Assembly (NCBI GenBank): GCA_947561585.1
Contig: CANNZV010001166.1
Location: forward strand, 248,001 to 312,000
DNA: 64,000 nt
From: Caprella mutica
Lineage: Eukaryota > Arthropoda > Malacostraca > Amphipoda > Caprellidae
Direction of reading: 5' to 3'
In this document: one piece after another, positions 42,401 to 51,400 of the stretch
How positions within the stretch are numbered: the first letter of the stretch is position 1
Layout: the number at the start of each line of letters is the position of its first letter
The notes under the pieces: generated by a model
What the model was told of the DNA's origin: nothing
The model's input: only the letters and a program-made list of their open reading frames with translations
Databases searched by the model: none
Made by a program: the position numbers and the translations under genes

Positions 42401-45400
42401 AGGTGCAAGCGTCAGTTAAATGTTAGAGCATGAAAAGCTCTCAATAATATATTTTGTGTGCCTTTCTCTCCGTGATATGAACTGTTGCAGCTGTTATCGA
42501 GACTATAGAGCCTATTTTTAACTGGCACACATCCTCTAATGGAGATTGTTGAGACTATTAAATATTCATATCGCCTCTCTTTCACTTTGTTCACTTGATA
42601 TGGGAGAGGCAAAGACTGCCAATGTATTTACCTCAACATTCTACACTACTCTCATTTCAATGTTATAGTGACTTGTGTTACATAGTTTGTGTTACATAAC
42701 ACAAACATGGTGGAAAAGAGATACCAACATTGTTAGTATTTGCCGACTGATATAAATTGGATTAGGTGTGGTATACTTATTATCCAATTGACCCTTAATA
42801 TAAATCCTTTAATCACTGAAACCTGTCAAAATGTCTTTATTTTTATCATTTACAGTGAATATAGGCTCCTACTTTTACCATTGAGTACTAATGAGTACTG
42901 TTACCATTGAGTACTAATGAGTACTGTTACCATTGAGTACTAATGAGTACTGTTACCATTGAGTACTAATGAGTACTGTTACCATTAAGTACTAATGAGT
43001 ACTGTTACCATTAAGTACTAATGAGTACTGTTACCATTAAGTACTAATGAGTACTGTTACCATTGAGTACTAATGAGTACTGTTACCATTAAGTACTAAT
43101 GAGTACTGTTACCATTAAGTACTAATGAGTACTGTTACCATTAAGTACTAATGAGTACTGTTACCATTAAGTACAAATAAGTACTGTTACCATTAACCAC
43201 TAAGTACTAATAAGTACTTTCCAAGCACATATGCTATCATTTCCCTCTAAGTCTACAAAGCCCCTGAGAAATTAACTTGCTTGTTCATTGTAGCTAAGAT
43301 TTTGTGTCTTCTCACATACGCTTCTTTAGCAAAACACTTTACATTTACTATTCATTGTTTAACGTTTGAATAAATATTGAATAAACTATTTGACTGGTGA
43401 CAATATTCACCCCAGACTGGTGACAATATTCACCCCAGACTGGTGACAATATTCACCCCAGACTGGTGACAATATTTACCCCAGACTGGTGACAATATTC
43501 ACCCCAGACTGGTGACAATATTCACCCCAGACTGGTGACAATATTCACCCCAGACTGGTGACAATATTCACCCCAGACTGGTGACAATATTCACCCCAGA
43601 CTGGTGACAATATTCACCCCAGACTGGTGACAATATTCACCCCAGACTGGTGACAATATTCACCCCAGACTGGTGACAATATTCACCCCAGACTGGTGAC
43701 AATATTCACCCCAGACTGGTGACAATATTCACCCCAGACTGGTGACAATATTCACCCCAGACTGGTGACAATATTTACCCCAGACTGGTGACAATATTCA
43801 CCCCAGACTCTTGACAATATTTACCCCAGACTGGTGACAATATTCACCCCAGACTGGTGACAATATTCACCCCAGACTGGTGACAATATTCACCCCAGAC
43901 TGGTGACAATATTCACCCCAGACTGGTGACAATATTCACCCCAGACTGGTGACAATATTCACCCCAGACTGGTGACAATATTCACCCCAGACTGGTGACA
44001 ATATTCACCCCAGACTGGTGACAATATTTACCCCAGGGGGCTGCACTCCGTATTTTCTTCCCAGGGATTATACTCCCCGTCAAATTTCAATGAAAGCTCA
44101 GTGTGGAGGCAAAGTTTAATCATTAAAAGTCTCTGGGGCTCAAAAACTTCATTCTTGTTACGTGGATTTGATGACCTCGTCCCACGGGAAGGGATACGGT
44201 GTGGAAGGGATATGGTGGGAAAGGGATACGGTGGGGAAGGTATACGGAGGGGAAGGGATGCGGTGGGGAAGGTATACGGAGGGGAAGGGATACGGTGGGG
44301 AAGGGATACGGTGGAGGAGGGATACAGTGGAGGAGGGATACGGTGGGGAAGGGATATGGTGGGGGAGGGATGCGGTTGATGACCTCGTCCCACAGGAAGG
44401 GATACGTGGGGAAGGGATACGGTGGGGAAGGGATGCAGTGGGGGAATGGATGCAGTGGGGAAGGGATGCAGTGGGGAATGGATACAGTGGGGAGGGGGGG
44501 GGAGTAACTAGTAATCCATATTACTAATAGTGATGACTCTATAATCCTCATTATAGTCACTATAGGCTATAGTCCTCACTATATAGCTACTCTACACTAC
44601 AATCCCCACTGTACAGGGTGTCTCAGAAAAAGCCAACCGAGCTTTTTATATGCATAATTTACGTAAACTAAATACAGGCATTAACTTCAACATAACTTTT
44701 CTCCATAGTAGTGGTGACAAAGGCCAGTCAGAGAAACCAGAGGAAGTGGTGGCTAACTATAATTTCTTTAGTTGTCTTTTTTCAGAGACAACCTGTACAG
44801 TCACTATACAGCGTACACTATAGTTTCACTATACTTTTACAGGTTCTAGCAGTGACAGCACTAACAACACTGTGGCGGAGGTAGAGCGTAACTTGGCGCT
44901 CCTGAAGAAGCTCTCCTCCAACCCCGAGTGTTTGGGACTGATAGTACGTGTGCTGCAGATGCAAGTGCCAACACTGGTGCTCTTCTACGCCAGAAACCCC
45001 GACACTTCTCTCTACGTCAGTCTCAGCTCTCTGCTACACCATATACTGAAGGTGTGTGAGAAATAGAGAAATAGTCAGTAGAATAGTTAAATAGTCAGTA
45101 GAATAGTTAAATAGTCAGTAGAATAGTTAAATAGTCAGTAGAATAGTTAAATAGTCAGTAGAATAGTTAAATAGCCAGTAGAATAGTTAAATAGTCAGTA
45201 GAATAGTTAAATAGTCAGTAGAATAGTTAAATAGTCAGTAGAATAGTTAAATAGTCAATAGAATAGTGCATTGTGAGAAAAATATAATATTTTTTTTTTC
45301 GAAAAATATGTCTAAAATGTACTTGGGTATTGAAAGTAAGTTTATATTAAGTAGTGAAGTTTGATATTCTTTCTTCGTTAAAAAAAAGTTATTGGAATCT

Positions 45401-48400
45401 TATAACAAATTAATTACATCTTAAGGTTTTGCTATAATTACTTAAACATTAAAATTATCAACTATAGCAGTTAAACTGCCAGGAAGAAGTTTATTCTCTC
45501 ACTAGTTAAAGTGAGAGCAGTAGCAGTGAGAGAAGTAGCTTCTCTCACTAGTTAAAGTGAGAGCAGTAGCTTCTCTCACTAGTTACAGTGGGAGCAGTAA
45601 CTTCTCTCACTAGTTACAGTGGGAGCAGTAGCTTCTCTCAATAGTTACAGTGGGAGCAGTAGCTTCTCTCACTAGTTACAGTGGGAGCAATAACTTATCT
45701 CACTAGTTACAGTGGGAGCAGTAGCTTCTCTCAATAGTTACAGTGGGAGCAGTAGCTTCTCTCACTAGTTACAGTGGGAGCAGAATATTCTCTCACTAGT
45801 TACAGTGGGAGCAGTAGCTTCTCTCACTAGTTACAGTGGGAGCAGTAACTTCTCTCACTAGTTACAGTGGGAGCAGTAGCTTCTCTCAATAGTTACAGTG
45901 GGAGCAGTAGCTTCTCTCACTCTCACTCTAACAGTCTAAGTTTTCTCTCATTAGGCAATTCAGTCCCTAATAAGAGGATATAAAAGTCAAAATAGGAAGT
46001 TACCACCTCCATTGTCTCACACACTCACTTCCTATATTAGCACTAGCGTCACTCCATTGCTATGGTAATTAGAATATAAATGTGTCTCTAAATCTATCAA
46101 CAGATTGGCTTTATTTTCATACAGCCATGTGTAATGTTACTAAATTGCTAAAATATTTTCTTTGTCAATTGAAGGCGGAAAGGAATATTATTGAATGTTA
46201 ATTTGAAAACAAGTGATGAATAGATATGAGTAAGAGTCACTGTGATGATGTACTGTCAGAGAAAAGAGTCACTGTGATGATGTACTATCACAGAAAAGAG
46301 TCACTGTGATGATGTACTGTCAGAGAAAAGAGTCACTGTGATGATGTACTATCAGAGAAAAGAGTCACTGTGATGATGTACTGTCAGAGAAAAGAGTCAC
46401 TGTGATGATGTACTATCAGAGAAAAGAGTCACTGTGATGATGTACTGTCAGAGAAAAGAGTCACTGTGATGATGTACTATCAGAGAAAAGAGTCACTGTG
46501 ATGATGTACTATCAGAGAAAAGAGTCACTGTGATGATGTACTATCAGAGAAAAGAGTCACTGTGATGATGTACTATCAGAGAAAAGAGTCACTGTGATGA
46601 TGTACTGTCAGAGAAAAGAGTCACTGTGATGATGTACTATCAGAGAAAAGAGTCACTGTGGTGATGTACTATCAGAGAAAAGAGTCACTGTGATGATGTA
46701 CTATCAGAGAAAAGAGTCACTGTGGTGATGTACTATCAGAGAAAAGAGACACTGTGATGATGTACTGTCAGAGAAAAGAGTCACTGTGATGATGTACTAT
46801 CAGAGTAAAGAGTCACTGTGATGATGTACTATCAGAGAAAAGAGTCACTGTGATGATGTACTATCAGAGAAAAGAGTCACTGTGGTGATGTACTATCAGA
46901 GAAAAGAGTCACTGTGGTGATGTACTATCAGAGAAAAGAGTCACTGTGGTGATGTACTATCAGAGAAAAGAGTCACTGTGATGATGTACTATCAGAGAAA
47001 AGAGTCACTGTGGTGATGTACTATCAGAGAAAAGAGTCATTGTGATGATGTACTACACACTCGTGTCAAATTAAAAATAGTAATAATAATTATTATCTGT
47101 TTTTATCTTTATAATTCGTTTAAGCTAACTCTTGTATTATATTCCCCCTCTGTGTATATTATTAAATAAAAGCTGGAGAGGGAGCCCCTTACTTTGAACA
47201 TTGTAATTATTCTAGTTATTCCGTTTCAATAGCGAATGAATGGCAGTCGCTGTGCCATTTGATACCACTCATTTACGTTGTTATAATTATGTCTGATAAT
47301 ATATGTATCTTTTTTCCTACGTCTAGAATTGCTTGGACATGTTCAGTCCTCCAGCCGAATCAACGACCAGACCATCTTCTGTGAACGAAGACTATACAAC
47401 CATACCTAATACTCAACCAAACACTAGTACTGGCCTCAACCAGAGTAGTCATCATCATGAACACACTATTCACACGGCCACCCCAAGCCCCAACACATAC
47501 CTCCAAGCCCAGTCACCCGTCATGGGAAGATCGTCCAGCTCCAACTCTTCTTTCGTTGAAAGTTCGCGTCTGCAACATCAGTTGTCTCTAGCCACCACCC
47601 ATCAGAGATCTTCCAATATCTGCCTGGCAAACCAGATGTCAGTTCCTTCGAGCAGATACAGTACCTCCGGCTACCAACACACGAACCTGGTAAGTGGTCA
47701 GAACACCATGCCTTACACCATTCTCAGCTCTTCTTCGTCCAGTTCCTTCAACAACCAGCTTCAGCAATCGTTAATGGCTCCTAACGCTGGACAGCTGCAA
47801 AGCACGGCACACATTTCTGGATCTGGTACAGCTAGTACTCTCACTCCTCAGACATCTCAGATGCCCTCCTACCAGTCCAGCTGCAGACAAAAATCTAGCA
47901 AGAGCAGCAGATCTAGGCACCAGAGTCCAGGCAGATCACAACAGGCAAACTCAGGACGGGCAAACCAAGTGTCTCTTCAGTGGAAAAGAAAGGTTTGAAG
48001 ATTTATGTGTTCTTGTGTTGAATATATATAAAGCGCTGTTGATATATAATGTATGTTGAATATAGCCTTGTTGTAATCATCATTTTGGACTTTATTTTAA
48101 ATTCACTGATTATTATTTGGTTTTTTAAATCATATTGTATTTGATTTAGCTACATAATATGAATAGCTATATGCAGAATATATGTAGCTACTGAATTCTC
48201 TCGGTATTTCCATGAAAAGGTATTTTTATATCATTTATTGACCATATTTTCAATTCTTTCATTCCATCACCAGGAAGCTGCAGCTGCTATATGTATCCTA
48301 GTAAGAGCTTGTGCCGCTCTACTGGCCGGTGTGCAAGAGCTACAGTTCACCGCGATGACTACCCTCAATAAGATCATAGATGCGGCCATAGTGTACCGCA

Positions 48401-51400
48401 TTGGGGACCTTGTCATCTGCCAGGACAAGCATCTACTGGCCCCTGACGCGGAGAAGTGAGACTTTCCTAAATAGAACAATCTGTTTTCCATATCAAGCGA
48501 AAAAGAACCTGTTCTCTTACATGTCTCCATTACCTTTAATTGTGGTGATAATTGAACCAACCGATTACTGAATTTACAGATAATTTAATTAGCCTCTATT
48601 ATAGAATAACCTATATTTTGAATTAATCTTCCTGCAAATTTTACCTTCCGATAATTGAACCTGCTTGCAATTTCAATTGAACCTACATCACATTGTCAAG
48701 TTAAATTCTCTGTAACACGGTAAATTTCCATTCCACATCTTCTTCACAAAGTATAAAATCTTATGAATCATTGCAAAATGTTACTCTAACTCAGTACGAC
48801 TCATAATATTCATTCTAGTACATTTTTTAATCACAAACCACTTTTTCCTCATCAGGACTAGACTATCCCCAGATGGTTCTCAGTCCCTTTACGAGGATCA
48901 CTCTAAGTCATGCGGCATGTTATCCCGCAGCGTGTCCATGAGACAGGCGGCTGGTGGGGGTCGACCATCCCACAGAGGACCCCCTAACGAAGGAAGACCT
49001 TCTGCATTGGTGAGTTGAGGGCAAAGTGGGAAATAACCGAAGATTTCAACCTAGTAACTGATATTATACGCAATATAAAGTGTGTGGTAAATAAAAGTAA
49101 GGTAAGTTACGAATTATCGGTCGGTTCCACATCTTCGGTCATATGTATAAGAAAAACCTATATATTAGTTATTATTTTATTTATATTTTCATTGGTATAT
49201 ATTACACCTGGAGGTGTCATGAATACCAATTAAAATTAACGCTAAATAATTATCATTAACTATGTAGCTACGTATATCATTTCATTTCAGTCGAATAAAA
49301 TGTAAATATTGTATTGAAAACACAGCTGAATCATTGTATCAAAATTTGGCATAAAATGATTAATCTAAGGATTAGTTTTGATAACAAATCACTGAGTAAT
49401 TTATCTAATTACTCAAAAGAAGTATTTAATTGAATTACACTATGTAAATAGTTCTTATTTATACATTGTAAAGATATTCATCATTCTTCAGTGGCAATAT
49501 CACATCTAATTGTTAAGCTGACGTATAACATCTAACAAATTGATTAAACTATCAAGATTGAATGGAATTAAATTACTGATTTATGCAGATTAGTGTGATA
49601 TGAATATATAGGTTATTGAATATCCTATCCACAGCTCTACATCTTCCCATTTATTATCTGATTTATTATGGAATGCATTGATGCGTGAATAGATCTAATG
49701 CATCTCAATTGATCGGTGGGGAGCAGACCAAAGAAATATGCATCTTTGAAAAACTCTTAACTTCATGTCTAATCTCTTTGATAGACTTCTTTTAACTTCA
49801 CTGTCAGAGAGATGTTCCGTTCTGACGTTATCTATGAAGAGATGACACCTCAATTCTTTATTTGCAGCAACTCTCAACTAATTCTTCATTTGAAGAATAA
49901 ATCACACGGAGAGAAAAAATTATTTGAGTTTTTAAGAAAAATTCTGACTATACATTATACATTTTGAGTCAAAATAGTGGATACGAAATTAATATCTCCA
50001 TAACTTTAGCAAGAACCACCGTATTTTCGTTAGGTTTTCTTTGGCTAATGCAGATTTTTACCAGCTATAATAACTTCAGTATTTGTTTGTCCATATATTC
50101 TTAGTAGTAGTTATTCTACAGGACTAACATAAGTAGTGTGTTCTTGAATAGTTCTTGCGCGAGTTATGTAAGTAATTGTTGAAGGATATTAAAATAAAGG
50201 AGATAACTTAGTATTTACTTAGTTATACTATGCAAACAATTGCATATTATGAAGATCAAAAGTAAAAACAGTCTTTACCAAAAATAACCATTATCATTCT
50301 CACTTATTTGAAAAGTTTGCCATTTTTCCCAATACATTTTTTCATCCGTTTTCAGCCTGCTTTCATTGATCTCTGGGGCTTTTGGGTACTAGCTTTGAAT
50401 GAATATACACCATGCGTTATTCGCTCTTTTAATTGATTCAGATTATCAGGTGGGGAGGAGCATACATCATTTTACAAATAACCACACAAGAAAAAATCCT
50501 TAGCAGTTAAAACTGGGCTCCTCGTAGGCCACACAATGGCATGACCCTTGGCAATTATTCGATTCAAAAACTTCCTTCAGTGGTTCCTTGACAACAAGTT
50601 TCTGGTCACCATCCTGCATCCACTGTACCCGATACAGAGTTTCTCCTTAAATATGTCGCAGTTCCATAATTATTATCTGCTGATTCAACATAATGGTTCT
50701 TAAAAACATGCTAATATTTCGGATATAAATCAAACTCTTCATGAATTATTTTGTTAAGCAAGGTTTGAAATGAGTTCGCGCTAGAACGATTTCACACTTA
50801 TATTTATGACCACCCTGTAAAATTTAGGCATGTAAAATGTGGTTATATAGCTAGCAAAAATCTGCCTTAGCCAATGTAAACCACACGATGATACAGTGGC
50901 TCTTGTTGAAGTTATGGCAATTGTTATTTCAAAGCCACTTTGTTAGACTCGTATTGTACTGAGTGCCCACTCGAATTAATAATGCAGTTCATTAACTTGT
51001 TTTATCGCACTACGGATGAGTTCATTTCTTTGTGATTGAGCAGAATCAAAATTTATATTTAGAGTTTAGTAAACTAGTGTTACTTGACTCATGAAAATGT
51101 GTTTGGTTGACTTGTGTAAATGTGTTCACTTGCCTGCACAATGTAGTGTGAACAAAAATACCGCATATATATAACTGAAGTCTCCAGTCGACAAAAGACA
51201 CACAGTAGACATATGTACATCATGAAACAAACATTAGAAAATGATATAGTAACATATGAAAGACAGTCATACGTATACCGTGGAAGTTACATATAAATGA
51301 AGACAAAATAATGAATATTCAACTAAATGGTATGCCGCTAGTTCATTTTTTTCAGGCTAAATTCATTCAGAACATCATCACATTAATGTGCCACATACCA

